From: Nocardioides sp.
Lineage (GTDB): Bacteria > Actinomycetota > Actinomycetes > Propionibacteriales > Nocardioidaceae
Direction of reading: 5' to 3'
Length of the DNA stretch: 41,515 bases
Assembly: GCA_025924815.1 (NCBI GenBank)
Contig: JAICHQ010000018.1
Coordinates: 1 to 41,515 of the forward strand
Shown here: piece after piece, positions 25,660-36,024 of the stretch
How positions within the stretch are numbered: the first letter of the stretch is position 1
How the letters are laid out: every line of letters begins with the position of its first letter
The notes under the pieces: generated by a model
Databases searched by the model: none
Seen by the model: the letters and a program-made list of their open reading frames with translations, nothing else
What the model was told of the DNA's origin: nothing
Program-made: the position numbers and the translations under genes

Positions 25660-26907
25660 GTGACCAGCCCCCGCCACGCACTTCGGCCACGGTTCCTGCT
25701 CGACCTCGCCACCGGCGAGCTGCTACCGGAGCGCGCGGTGCTGATGGAGGGCGAACGCGTGGCGGGCGTCGTAGCCGCCCACGACATCCCCACCGACGTC
25801 CCGGTCCGCGACCTGCCCGATCTCACCGTGCTGCCGGGGCTCGTGGACTGCCACGCCCACCTGGTCGGCGAGGAGGACAGCGGCCACGGGTACACCGAGC
25901 TGTTGACCCGCACCGGTGCGCAGGAGGCTATGACCGGCGTGCGCAACGCCCGTGACACCCTCCGCGCCGGCTTCACCTCCGCGCGCGACGTCGGGACCTA
26001 CCGCGCGTTCGTCGACGTGGCGCTGCGCGACGCGATCGAGGCCGGCTGGACCCCGGGCCCCCGGATGATGGTCGCGGGCGCCTACGTCAGCTGCAGCGGG
26101 GGCGGCGGCGACATCAGTGGGCTGGCGCCCGACGCCGAGCGGCTGGTGCCGCCCGAGCTGCGGGTCGGCGTGGTCGACACCGTCGACGACGTGCGCCGGG
26201 TGGTGCGGCGGATCCTGTACGGCGGCGCCGACCTGATCAAGCTGATCGCCACGGGCGCGGTGATGTCCGACAACGGCAACCCCGGCGTACCGGAGCTGAC
26301 CGAGGAGCAGATCCGGGCGGCGGTCGAGGAGGCCGCGCTGCACGGGGCACACGTCGCGGCCCACGCCCACGGGGCCGAGGGCATCAAGCGGGCGGTCCGG
26401 GGCGGGGTGCACTCGATCGAGCACGGCTCGCTGATGGACGACGAGGGCGTCGCGATGATGGCCGAGACCGGAACCTGGCTGGTGGCCGACATCTACGGCG
26501 GCGACTACATCGACGAGATCGGGCGGCGCGACGGCTGGAAGGCGGACGTGCTCCGCAAGAACGACGAGACCACCCAGGCGCAGCGGGAGGTGTTCTCGAA
26601 GTGCGTCGAGGCCGGCGTATCGATCGCCTACGGCACCGACAGCGGGATCTACCCGCACGGCCTCAACGCCCGCCAGCTCGCCTACCACGTGCGGCACGGG
26701 CAGACCCCGCTGGCCGCCCTCCGGTCCGCCACGGTCGACGCCGCCGAGCTGATGGGGTGGTCGGACCGGATCGGGCGGATCGAGAGCGGGTGGTATGCCG
26801 ACCTGGTCGCCGTCGCCGGCAACCCGCTGGACGACGTGTCACTGCTCGAGGACGTCAGGTTCGTGATGAAGGGCGGCGAGGTCGTGCGCGACGACCCGGC
26901 TCGCTGA
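25660..26907 (+). CDS. Amidohydrolase (imidazolonepropionase/dipeptidase-like)
   Basis: A 415-residue TIM-barrel metal hydrolase. The first metal motif is VDCHAHL near residue 65 (HxH), a lysine for carboxylation is in DLIKLIATGAVMSDN, further metal histidines are in HVAAHAHGAEG and GVHSIEHGSL, and the final Asp is in YGTDSG. C-terminal LIGRIESGWYADLVAV-type sequence rejoins the beta-sandwich, as in the imidazolonepropionase-related Xaa-Pro dipeptidase group. The substrate is unclear. The start is GTG at 25660. The gene ends 41 bases before the convergent hppD. Confidence 0.88.
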   Translation: MTSPRHALRPRFLLDLATGELLPERAVLMEGERVAGVVAAHDIPTDVPVRDLPDLTVLPGLVDCHAHLVGEEDSGHGYTELLTRTGAQEAMTGVRNARDTLRAGFTSARDVGTYRAFVDVALRDAIEAGWTPGPRMMVAGAYVSCSGGGGDISGLAPDAERLVPPELRVGVVDTVDDVRRVVRRILYGGADLIKLIATGAVMSDNGNPGVPELTEEQIRAAVEEAALHGAHVAAHAHGAEGIKRAVRGGVHSIEHGSLMDDEGVAMMAETGTWLVADIYGGDYIDEIGRRDGWKADVLRKNDETTQAQREVFSKCVEAGVSIAYGTDSGIYPHGLNARQLAYHVRHGQTPLAALRSATVDAAELMGWSDRIGRIESGWYADLVAVAGNPLDDVSLLEDVRFVMKGGEVVRDDPAR

Positions 26908-26910
26908 CCC

Positions 26911-26938
26911 CGCCGAGTCGGCACCTGCCCACTCGGCG
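26911..26938. terminator. Bidirectional hairpin between amidohydrolase and hppD
   Basis: CGCCGAGT / ACTCGGCG, a perfect 8-bp stem with a 12-base loop, sits between two convergent genes and probably ends both transcripts. There is no long T-run. Confidence 0.5.
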
Positions 26939-26948
26939 TTCATGCGGT

Positions 26949-29607
<2,659 letters not shown>

Positions 29608-29627
29608 TCTCTGACTATAGTCAGAGA
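29608..29627. promoter_or_regulatory. 20-bp perfect palindrome with -10 box, MarR-GNAT operator
   Basis: TCTCTGACTATAGTCAGAGA is identical to its reverse complement. On the minus strand it contains TATAGT (29614-29619) six bases before the ATG of the MarR-GNAT gene, so operator and leaderless promoter coincide. Confidence 0.75.
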
Positions 29628-29649
29628 TCTCCCGTCGTCGCCCTCGCGA

Positions 29650-31440
29650 TCAGCGTGAGGGTCTGGCGGCCCACTCGCGGAGGCGGTTGATGCGGGCGTG
29701 GAGCTGCTCGGCGTTGGCGATCGCGGCGGCGGGTCCGCCGAGCTCCTTGCGCAGGGCCGCGTGCGTGAGGCCGTGGGCCTGGCCGGTGCGGTGGTGCCAG
29801 GCCGCAACGAGGCCGTTCAGCTCGCGCCGCAGCACGGCGAGCTGCTCGTGGGTGGACACCTGGCGAGGCACCTCCGCGTGCGCGCCTGTCAGCGTCGTGC
29901 GCCGTGAGCGCTGGCGGCGGTGGAGCAGCTCGCGCACCTGCTCGGGCTCGAGGAGACCGGGGATGCCGAGGAAGTCCATCTCCTCCTCCGACCCCACCTG
30001 CACCTCCCCGGCATGACCGAACGCGTCACCGTCGTAGACGACCTGGTCGAAGCGTGCCTGGGAGCCGAGCGCCTCGTAGGACCCCAGCAGCTGGTCGGAC
30101 GCGCCGAGATCGGCCTCGGCCTGCGCCATCAGGTCCCGCTCCGCGGCGAAGATGTCGTCCTCGTCGCCGATCACCCGGCCGAGGACGTGGTCGCGCTCGA
30201 CCTCCATGTCCGCGGCGTACCCCAGCAGCGTCGGCACCGACGGCACGAACACCGAAGCGGTCTCGCCGCGCCCGCGGGCACGCACGAAACGGCCCACCGC
30301 CTGGGCGAAGAACAGCGGTGTGGACGTGCTGGTCGCGAACACCCCGACCGCCAGCCGCGGCACGTCGACCCCCTCGGACACCATCCGGACCGCGACCATC
30401 CAGCGCTTGTCGGACTCGGTGAAGCCCGCGATCCGCTTCGATCCGGACCGCTCGTCGGACAGCACGACGACCGGCTGCTCGCCGCTGACCTTCTTCAGGA
30501 TCGCGGCGTAGGCACGCGCGGCGTCCTGGTCGGAGGCGATCACCAACCCGCCCGCGTCGGGCACGTGCCGGCGTACCTCGGTCAGCCGGCGGTCCGCCGC
30601 GGTCAGCACCGACGGGATCCACTGCCCCGACGGGTCGAGCGCCGTGCGCAGCGCCTGCGCGGTCAGGTCCTTGGTCAGCGGCTCGCCGAGACGCGCGGCG
30701 ATCTCGTCACCGGCACGCGTGCGCCAGGCCAGGTCGCCGGAGTAGGCCAGGAACAGCACCGGACGTACGACGTGGTCGGCCAGGGCGTGCCCGTAGCCGT
30801 AGGTGAAGTCGGCCACCGAGCGCGGCACGCCGTCGGCGCCGGGCGCGTAGGTGACGAAGGGGATCGGGTTCACGTCGGAGCGGAACGGCGTCCCGGTGAG
30901 CGCGATCCTCCGGGTCGCCGGCTGGAACGCCTCGCGCACGCCCTCGCCCCACGACAGCGCGTCGCCGGCGTGGTGGATCTCGTCGAGGACGACCAGTGTC
31001 TTGTACCGCTCGGTACGGATGCGCATCGCGAGCGGGTTGACCGCCACACCGGCGTAGGTGACCGCCACACCGATGAAGTCGGCCGAGGTCCTGCCCGAGC
31101 CGGCGGAGTACGTGGGGTCGATCGGGATGCCGGCACGGGCAGCGGCCTCGGCCCACTGCAGCTTCAGGTGCTCGGTCGGGGCGACCACGATGATCCGGTC
31201 GACCAGTCGCCGCCCGAGCAGCTCGGCCGCCGCGGACAGGGCGAACGTGGTCTTGCCGGCGCCCGGCGTCGCCACGGCCAGGAAGTCGCGCGGGGACCGC
31301 GCGAAGTAGTCGGTCAGGGCAGCGGTCTGCCACGCGCGCAGCGACGTGGCCGTGCCCCAGGCGGCGCGCTCCGGCCAGGCCGGTGTGAGCGCGGGTGACG
31401 GGGGGACGGCCGCTCGGTCGGACGAGGGCCCCGAGGTCAC
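29650..31440 (-). CDS. DEAD/DEAH-box helicase (superfamily 2)
   Basis: A 596-residue SF2 helicase. Motif I is LAVATPGAGKTTFAL (residues 54-68), motif II DEIHH, motif III LTGTPFRSD, and motif VI FFAQAVGRFVRARGRGE near residue 400. A C-terminal extension of about 180 residues is helical and charged (RELLHRRQRSRR, LNGLVAAWHHRTGQAHGL). It resembles actinobacterial ATPases with an RNA or DNA role that is not settled. The start is GTG at 31440, overlapping the DUF3039 stop (GTGA); the open frame extending to 31869 is a shadow. The two genes are translationally coupled. Confidence 0.9.
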   Translation of the reverse strand: MTSGPSSDRAAVPPSPALTPAWPERAAWGTATSLRAWQTAALTDYFARSPRDFLAVATPGAGKTTFALSAAAELLGRRLVDRIIVVAPTEHLKLQWAEAAARAGIPIDPTYSAGSGRTSADFIGVAVTYAGVAVNPLAMRIRTERYKTLVVLDEIHHAGDALSWGEGVREAFQPATRRIALTGTPFRSDVNPIPFVTYAPGADGVPRSVADFTYGYGHALADHVVRPVLFLAYSGDLAWRTRAGDEIAARLGEPLTKDLTAQALRTALDPSGQWIPSVLTAADRRLTEVRRHVPDAGGLVIASDQDAARAYAAILKKVSGEQPVVVLSDERSGSKRIAGFTESDKRWMVAVRMVSEGVDVPRLAVGVFATSTSTPLFFAQAVGRFVRARGRGETASVFVPSVPTLLGYAADMEVERDHVLGRVIGDEDDIFAAERDLMAQAEADLGASDQLLGSYEALGSQARFDQVVYDGDAFGHAGEVQVGSEEEMDFLGIPGLLEPEQVRELLHRRQRSRRTTLTGAHAEVPRQVSTHEQLAVLRRELNGLVAAWHHRTGQAHGLTHAALRKELGGPAAAIANAEQLHARINRLREWAARPSR

Positions 31441-31733
31441 TCCGCTGAGTCTCCGTCGCCTCCGCCGCCGGGTCTGAAGGACTCCCAGATCTCCTTGCAG
31501 TCGGGACAGACCGGGAACTTCTCCGGCGCGCGGCTCGGCACCCAGACCTTGCCGCACAGCGCCACGACCGGCGTGCCCATCACCATCGCCTCGGTGAGCT
31601 TGTGCTTGTCGACGTAGTGGCTGAAGCGCTCGTGGTCGCCCTCGTCGGTGGGGACCGTGCGCTCCTCGACCCGCTCGTCGACGGCGGTGCCGGTGACTGG
31701 GTCGGTCAGGGGGGAGAAGCCGGTGGGAGCCAC
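31437..31733 (-). CDS. DUF3039 family protein
   Basis: A 98-residue acidic protein of the DUF3039 family: ERFSHYVDKHKLTEAMVMGT, then VVALCGKVWVPSRAPEKFPVCPDCKEIWE with a C-x(n)-CPxC metal-binding look (Cys60, Cys75, Cys78). The start is GTG at 31733. It is coupled to the DEAD-box helicase by a four-base overlap, a pair conserved in actinomycetes, so the two products probably act together. Its activity has not been established. Confidence 0.88.
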   Translation of the reverse strand: MAPTGFSPLTDPVTGTAVDERVEERTVPTDEGDHERFSHYVDKHKLTEAMVMGTPVVALCGKVWVPSRAPEKFPVCPDCKEIWESFRPGGGGDGDSAE

Positions 31734-31790
31734 CGGACCAGCCTACGACAGCGGTCCGGGCGGACCGACGTCGACGAGCCGTCCTGGGCG

Positions 31791-32348
31791 TCAGTTGAGC
31801 TCGGGATCGACCGGTCGGTTGGCGTGCCAGGCCAGCTCGCCCGGCTGCCGGCGCATCACCTCGCGCCACAGGTCGCTGGGGTCCGCCTGGAAGGCGTCCG
31901 GGGGCAGTGACGGGACGACGTACCAGTCGCCGCCCTCGATCTCGCCCTCGAGCTGACCCGCACCCCAGCCGGCGTACCCGGCGAAGATCCGGACGCCGTC
32001 GACGGCCTCGTCGATGTCGCCGGCCTCACCGTCCAGGTCGACGATCGCGAGACGGTCGGTCACCGGTCGCAGACCCGGGGGTACGGCGTGCCGCTCGCGC
32101 AGGAGGGCCACCGCGAGGGCGCCCTCGGGAGAGACCGGCCCGCCCCGGAAGAGCACCTCGGGCTCGGCGACGATGTCGCCCCACTCGGCCAGCACCGAGA
32201 TCACGGGCACCGGGGACGGCCGATTGATCACGACCCCCATCGCGCCGTCGCCGTCGGCGTCGAGGAGCAGGACGACGGTGTCGACGAAGTTCGGGTCGAC
32301 GAGCTCGGGCGCGGCCAGCAGCAGCATCCCCGCCCGGATCTCGGCCAT
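31791..32348 (-). CDS. YqgE/AlgH family protein
   Basis: A 185-residue YqgE/AlgH protein: GMLLLAAPELVDPNFVDTVV, the glycine-rich GAMGVVINRPSPVPV, LFRGGPVSPEGALAV, and RIFAGYAGWGAGQLEGEI with the family's GYAGWGxGQLExE signature. Its biochemical role is unproven. ATG at 32348 has CATGAT six bases upstream as a possible leaderless box. The gene lies 57 bases upstream of the DUF3039 start on the same strand. Confidence 0.93.
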   Translation of the reverse strand: MAEIRAGMLLLAAPELVDPNFVDTVVLLLDADGDGAMGVVINRPSPVPVISVLAEWGDIVAEPEVLFRGGPVSPEGALAVALLRERHAVPPGLRPVTDRLAIVDLDGEAGDIDEAVDGVRIFAGYAGWGAGQLEGEIEGGDWYVVPSLPPDAFQADPSDLWREVMRRQPGELAWHANRPVDPELN

Positions 32349-32386
32349 GGCCCCATCATGCCCTGCACGGGGGCCCGCCGACGCGG

Positions 32387-32863
32387 TCAGGCGGCCGCGT
32401 GCGGAGCCGTACGGCGGGTCGCGCGGGCCCGCTCCTCGAGCTCGCGACCGGCCACAGCCGTGGCCCCGGTGGTCGCGCCCGCGCGACCGGACAGGCCGGC
32501 CAGCAGGACGTGCTCCTTGGCGGCCGCCGTGGCCGAGGCCCGCGCCATCGCGTCGTCGAGAGGTGCGGCACGGTGGCGGTCGAGGACCATCCGGATGCCG
32601 GGCAGCTCGTCGCAGGTGGCGCACCAGGCGGCGACAGCGGTCGCCTCGGCGTCAGCGGGTCCATGGGCCAGGGCGCGCTCCAGCCGGCCCGACAGTCGGG
32701 TGTGCCAGTGCAGCTGCAGGGCGCCGAGCAGGGTCAGCTCGTCGCCGAAGGCCTCGGCGACACCGGGCACGTCCATCGGCAGTCGACCGTCGCGACGTGC
32801 GTCCACGGTTTCGATCACGGCGCGGAGGACCTCTCCGCGGCGGTGGAAGGTGGTCCAGGTCAT
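32387..32863 (-). CDS. Hypothetical helical protein, 158 aa
   Basis: A 158-residue protein starting MTWTTFHRRGEVLRAVIETV, all-helical by appearance, with LPMDVPGVAEAF, LLGALQLHWHTRLSGRLER and a Cys/Met-containing segment WCATCDELPGIRMVLDRHR. I recognise the N-terminal layout from uncharacterised actinobacterial proteins but know no function. ATG at 32863 follows GAGGAG at good spacing, so the frame beginning at 32911 is shortened. Its leader contains a 10-bp hairpin and a 10-bp palindrome. It is downstream of the MerR-TOBE gene on the same strand, 108 bases apart. Confidence 0.6.
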   Translation of the reverse strand: MTWTTFHRRGEVLRAVIETVDARRDGRLPMDVPGVAEAFGDELTLLGALQLHWHTRLSGRLERALAHGPADAEATAVAAWCATCDELPGIRMVLDRHRAAPLDDAMARASATAAAKEHVLLAGLSGRAGATTGATAVAGRELEERARATRRTAPHAAA

Positions 32864-32882
32864 GGACGTCTCCTCTCTCGTG

Positions 32883-32907
32883 ACCGGTGGCGCGGGACGC
32901 CACCGGT
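32883..32907. promoter_or_regulatory. Hairpin in the 5' leader of the 158-aa gene
   Basis: ACCGGTGGCG and CGCCACCGGT form a perfect 10-bp inverted repeat with a five-base loop, 20 bases before the start codon at 32863. It could end the upstream modA/regulator transcript or fold in the 5' leader of this gene. Confidence 0.45.
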
Positions 32908-32919
32908 TCACATACCGTC

Positions 32920-32929
32920 AGTACGTACT
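32920..32929. promoter_or_regulatory. Palindrome upstream of the 158-aa gene
   Basis: AGTACGTACT is a perfect 10-bp palindrome, flanked further out by CATAC and GTATG (32911-32915 and 32934-32938), another inverted pair. This is the likely operator/promoter of the gene. Confidence 0.4.
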
Positions 32930-32971
32930 CAGAGTATGCGAACCTCGAGATCGGCACAAACCCGCTTCGCC

Positions 32972-33364
32972 TCAGCCGGAATGTCCTCGCTCGACCTCGA
33001 CCATCACGCTGGTCGACTTCACGACCGCGGTCGCGGCGACCCCGGGGGCCAGCTCCATGTCGTCGGCCGCTTCGCGGCTCATCAGCGAGACCACGCGGTA
33101 GTCGCCACAGGCCAGCTCGACCTTGGCCATCACGCCGTCGCGCTCGACCGAGACCACGACCCCGGTCAGCCGGTTGCGGGCGCTCGAACTGCGGTCGCTC
33201 CCCGCCAGCGAGGACAAGAACCCGGCCAGCTCGGAGGCCGGCAGCACGCGCTGGTTGCCGCGCCGGTCGAAGGCGATCCGGCCCTCGGCCTCCCATCGAC
33301 GGAGCGTGTCGACGCTCACGCCCACGCGCGCAGCGACCTCGCCGATGCGCAGGTAGTCGACCAC
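32972..33364 (-). CDS. MerR-type helix-turn-helix plus TOBE-domain molybdate regulator
   Basis: A 130-residue protein. The first 50 residues are a MerR/excisionase-like helix-turn-helix (YLRIGEVAARVGVSVDTLRR, then GNQRVLPASELAGFL), and residues 64-128 a molybdate/molybdopterin-binding TOBE domain (SSARNRLTGVVVSVERDGVM, VVSLMSREAADDMEL, AAVKSTSVMVEV-like end). This pairing is typical of molybdate-responsive regulators in actinomycetes. It is ten bases from the modA gene, whose stop codon overlaps its TAGGCT -10 box. It probably binds the palindrome upstream of modA. Confidence 0.88.
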   Translation of the reverse strand: MVDYLRIGEVAARVGVSVDTLRRWEAEGRIAFDRRGNQRVLPASELAGFLSSLAGSDRSSSARNRLTGVVVSVERDGVMAKVELACGDYRVVSLMSREAADDMELAPGVAATAVVKSTSVMVEVERGHSG

Positions 33365-33370
33365 GGCGTC

Positions 33371-33376
33371 AGCCTA
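33371..33376 (-). promoter_or_regulatory. Leaderless -10 box of the MerR-TOBE gene, overlapping the modA stop
   Basis: Minus-strand TAGGCT, six bases before the GTG at 33364; its first three bases are the TAG stop of modA. Confidence 0.5.
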
Positions 33377-34129
33377 GGGGCTGCCGAAACCAGCCTTGCG
33401 GAGCACCTGCTGCCCGGTGGGCCCGGTGACCAGGACGCCGAACTCCCGGGCGAGGTCGGCGTGCTGGGACTGGTCCAGCGGGACTATCCGGTACGTCGTG
33501 GTCTGCTGCGCGCTGCCCGGGATCGGGATCGACGTCACCTGGTCTCCGGCCGCAACCGCATCAGTGGTGTAGACCAGCCCGGCGTCGGCCTCGCCCTCGG
33601 TGAGCCTGGCCAGCACCGACTTCACGTCGACCTCCTGGCTGACCGGGGTGCCGGTGATGTGGTCCCGGTCGACCAGCGCCTGACCCACCTTCCCGCACGG
33701 CGCCGTGGGCACGCACATCACGAACTTCACCGACGACCTGTCGAGGTCGGAGAACGCGTGCACGTGGCCCGGGTTGTCGGCCGGCATGGCCAGCACGAGC
33801 ACGTTGGTGGCGAAGACCTTCGGCGCGGCGGCCTGGACGGACCTGGCACTGTCCATGGTGGCGGTGTCGGCGGTGGCCAGCACGTCGGCGGGCGCCCCCT
33901 CGGTGGCCTGCTGGGCCAGCGTGGCCGAGGAGTCGAAGGCGAACTTCACCGTCACGCCGGGGTGCTCGTCCTCGAACGCCTGTCCCAGCTCGGTGAAGGT
34001 CCCGGTCAGTGAGGAGGCCGCGAGCACGGTGATCGTGGTGTCGCCGCCCCCGCCGCCGCACGCCGTCAGCGGCAGCAGGGCGAGGAGGGCGGACGCGGCC
34101 AGGACGCGGCGGGGCAGGACGGAGTGCAC
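33374..34129 (-). CDS. modA: Molybdate ABC transporter substrate-binding lipoprotein
   Basis: A 251-residue periplasmic-type binding protein. It has a lipoprotein signal (LLALLPLTACGGGGG, lipobox Cys near residue 25), the ModA opening VLAASSLTGTFTELGQAFED with the Ser pair that grips molybdate, FAFDSSATLAQQA, ADVLATAD and YTTDAVAAGDQV. It captures molybdate or tungstate outside the membrane. There are no modB or modC genes in the window, so it is separated from its permease and ATPase. The GTG at 34129 lies downstream of a 17-bp palindrome. It heads a unit with the MerR-TOBE gene. Confidence 0.9.
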   Translation of the reverse strand: MHSVLPRRVLAASALLALLPLTACGGGGGDTTITVLAASSLTGTFTELGQAFEDEHPGVTVKFAFDSSATLAQQATEGAPADVLATADTATMDSARSVQAAAPKVFATNVLVLAMPADNPGHVHAFSDLDRSSVKFVMCVPTAPCGKVGQALVDRDHITGTPVSQEVDVKSVLARLTEGEADAGLVYTTDAVAAGDQVTSIPIPGSAQQTTTYRIVPLDQSQHADLAREFGVLVTGPTGQQVLRKAGFGSP

Positions 34130-34151
34130 GAGGCAGTGTGTAGCACGTATC

Positions 34152-34168
34152 CCTAGGTAATACCTAGG
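34152..34168. promoter_or_regulatory. 17-bp palindrome in the modA promoter (probable molybdate operator)
   Basis: CCTAGGTA-A-TACCTAGG is a perfect inverted repeat with 8-bp arms, 22 bases before the modA start. It is A/T-rich within the site and the natural target of the MerR-TOBE regulator encoded downstream. Confidence 0.6.
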
Positions 34169-34220
34169 TACTATTCTGGATCTGGGATCACTGCCCCGGC
34201 TCCTCGGCGTACGCCCGCCC

Positions 34221-34226
34221 TAGACT
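34221..34226 (+). promoter_or_regulatory. Leaderless -10 box of the TetR gene
   Basis: TAGACT six bases before the GTG at 34233. Confidence 0.55.
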
Positions 34227-34232
34227 GCGCCG

Positions 34233-34916
34233 GTGACCAAGAGCGCGCGGGCCCGCCTGGCCCAGGCGGCACACGTGCCCGGCACCAGCCGCCGGGCCCA
34301 GTACTCCGCGTCGACCCGCCGCACGCTGGTCGAGGTGGCCGAGCGGCTCTTCACCGAGCAGGGCTACGCCGCGACCTCGCTCGACGCGATCGTCGCGGGG
34401 GCCCAGGTCACCAAGGGCGCCCTCTACCACCACTACTCGGGCAAGCAGGCGCTGTTCGAGGCCGTGTTCGAGAAGGTCGAGTCCGCCGGGGCGCAGCAGA
34501 TCCAGGCCGCGCTCCAGGGCCACCGCGACCCGTGGGAGAAGGCGAACGCCGGTCTCCGGGCGTTCCTCGAGGTCGTTCGGCAGCCGTCCTACAGCCGGAT
34601 CGTCGTGCAGGACGGTCCGTCGGTGCTGGGTCACGAGCGATACCGCGAGCAGGAGGAGCGCTCGACGTTCGCCTACGTGCTCGACATCGTGCGTGCGGTG
34701 CTGGGCGCGGGCGCCTGGGAGGCCGACGACGCGCTGGAGCACACCTTCGCCCGGATCTTCTTCGGTGCCATGTCGTCAGCGGGGACGACCGTGTCGACGT
34801 CGGAGGACGCCGACACCGAGGCCGACCGGGTCGAGCTCGCCATCGGGTTCATCCTGTCGGGGCTGCGCAGCCTCTCCGAGCAGGGCACGCAGCTGCTCGA
34901 CGTCGCTACTTCTTGA
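34233..34916 (+). CDS. TetR-family transcriptional regulator
   Basis: A 227-residue repressor. After a 25-residue polar lead, the helix-turn-helix is LVEVAERLFTEQGYAATSLD then IVAGAQVTKGALYHHYSGKQ, the standard TetR sequence. The C-terminal ligand domain (about 80-225) is helical, with no clue to its ligand. It is divergent from modA, with a 103-base gap that holds the 17-bp palindrome. Its 3' end overlaps the convergent DUF3048 gene by 11 bases. The target gene is not evident. Confidence 0.88.
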   Translation: MTKSARARLAQAAHVPGTSRRAQYSASTRRTLVEVAERLFTEQGYAATSLDAIVAGAQVTKGALYHHYSGKQALFEAVFEKVESAGAQQIQAALQGHRDPWEKANAGLRAFLEVVRQPSYSRIVVQDGPSVLGHERYREQEERSTFAYVLDIVRAVLGAGAWEADDALEHTFARIFFGAMSSAGTTVSTSEDADTEADRVELAIGFILSGLRSLSEQGTQLLDVATS

Positions 34917-35922
34917 ACACGACGTTGCCGCCGTCGACCGGCACCAGCTCGACCCAGGTGTGGCCGGCCGGGACCCGGAGCCGCTGACCCTTCTTAGTGG
35001 TCAGGGTGATTCGCGAGGTCGCGGCGTTGCCCTTCTTCCAGTTGGCGGCGATCATCCGGCCGTTGTGGAACAGGAGCGCGTTGCCCTTGCCGGTCAGCAG
35101 CGTCTCGGGCACGTGGTTGCCCGCGGGGTCGAGGTAGCCCGCGTCACCCTCGCGCACGCGCAGCACGAGCACGTTGGTGGCCGGGAACTGGTCGCCGGCC
35201 GGAGCGTTGCTGTTCAGGTTGTGGTAGCTGCCGTTCTCGAACTTCCACTCGGTGGTGTGCCCGCCGGAGAACTGCGCGTTGATGGTGGTGACCTTGATGC
35301 CCGGGGGCAGGTCCTTCTCGCTGCCCCACGTCAGGTAGTCGGGCGGCGTCGCGGGCTTGGCCTTCGCAGCCTTCGCGATCTCGTTGAGGTGGACGAACAG
35401 GTTGTACGGCGCGGCGCGGTCCGAGGAGCGGTACATCCCCGGTGATCCCTCGCCGTAGAACGGGATGTGGGCGTCCTTGATCCGGGCGATGGTCCGGAAG
35501 GCGGCGCCGCTGGTCACCATCGAGGCGTGTATCGGGGACACCACGTCGATGTCGCTGGCGCGCATCGAGCGGATCGGGCCGACGTTGCTCGGGATCTCGG
35601 AGTAGTAGAACGCCGCGAGCCGGGTCAGACCGCCCTCGACCAGCTCCTCGACCACCATGTCGGCCTTGGAGAGTCCGACCTGTGGCTGGCTGGAGAAGGT
35701 GTTGTCCATCTTGGCCACGAGCACCGGGCGGTCGAGCTCCGCGGTCTTGTCGGCGGGGACCTTGAGCCCGGTGAGAGGCCAGAACTGCGGGACCGACTGG
35801 CCGCTCTCCACCGCCTGCGGACTGTTGTCGGCAGCCGGGCTGGAGCTCGACGACCCGCCACATGCGGTGAGCAGAAGACCGGTGGCGGTCAGGGCGGTCA
35901 GGGACAGGGCAAGGCGGCGCAC
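34906..35922 (-). CDS. DUF3048 domain lipoprotein (YerB-like)
   Basis: A 338-residue exported lipoprotein. The signal VRRLALSLTALTATGLLLTA is followed by the lipobox Cys, then a Ser/Pro linker. The DUF3048 domain begins at PLTGLKVPADKTAELDRPVL and includes VGLSKADMVVEELVEGGLTR, RLAAFYYSEIPSNVGPIRSM and the C-terminal GNALLFHNGRMIAANWKKG. YerB-like proteins bind the cell-envelope zone, but their role is unclear. The GTG at 35922 places the signal correctly; a longer open frame extends to 36000. It converges on TetR. Confidence 0.85.
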   Translation of the reverse strand: MRRLALSLTALTATGLLLTACGGSSSSSPAADNSPQAVESGQSVPQFWPLTGLKVPADKTAELDRPVLVAKMDNTFSSQPQVGLSKADMVVEELVEGGLTRLAAFYYSEIPSNVGPIRSMRASDIDVVSPIHASMVTSGAAFRTIARIKDAHIPFYGEGSPGMYRSSDRAAPYNLFVHLNEIAKAAKAKPATPPDYLTWGSEKDLPPGIKVTTINAQFSGGHTTEWKFENGSYHNLNSNAPAGDQFPATNVLVLRVREGDAGYLDPAGNHVPETLLTGKGNALLFHNGRMIAANWKKGNAATSRITLTTKKGQRLRVPAGHTWVELVPVDGGNVVFKK

Positions 35923-36024
35923 ACGAACTCCATGGGGGATGTCTCGACTCTCGATCCGGACCAGTGTGGACGATGCGGCCACACGGAACGTGAAGGGCAC
36001 GCCGAGGCTGTGAGGCGGGTCACG

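Noticed and set aside
24153..25976. Minus-strand open frame of 607 codons opposite the MFS gene
   Set aside because: Charged, repetitive composition (His, Asp, Gln, Gly-rich) typical of an antisense shadow; the MFS frame opposite has twelve hydrophobic segments.
29920..31398. Plus-strand open frame of 492 codons opposite the helicase
   Set aside because: Contains no known domain, and the helicase on the other strand has all SF2 motifs.
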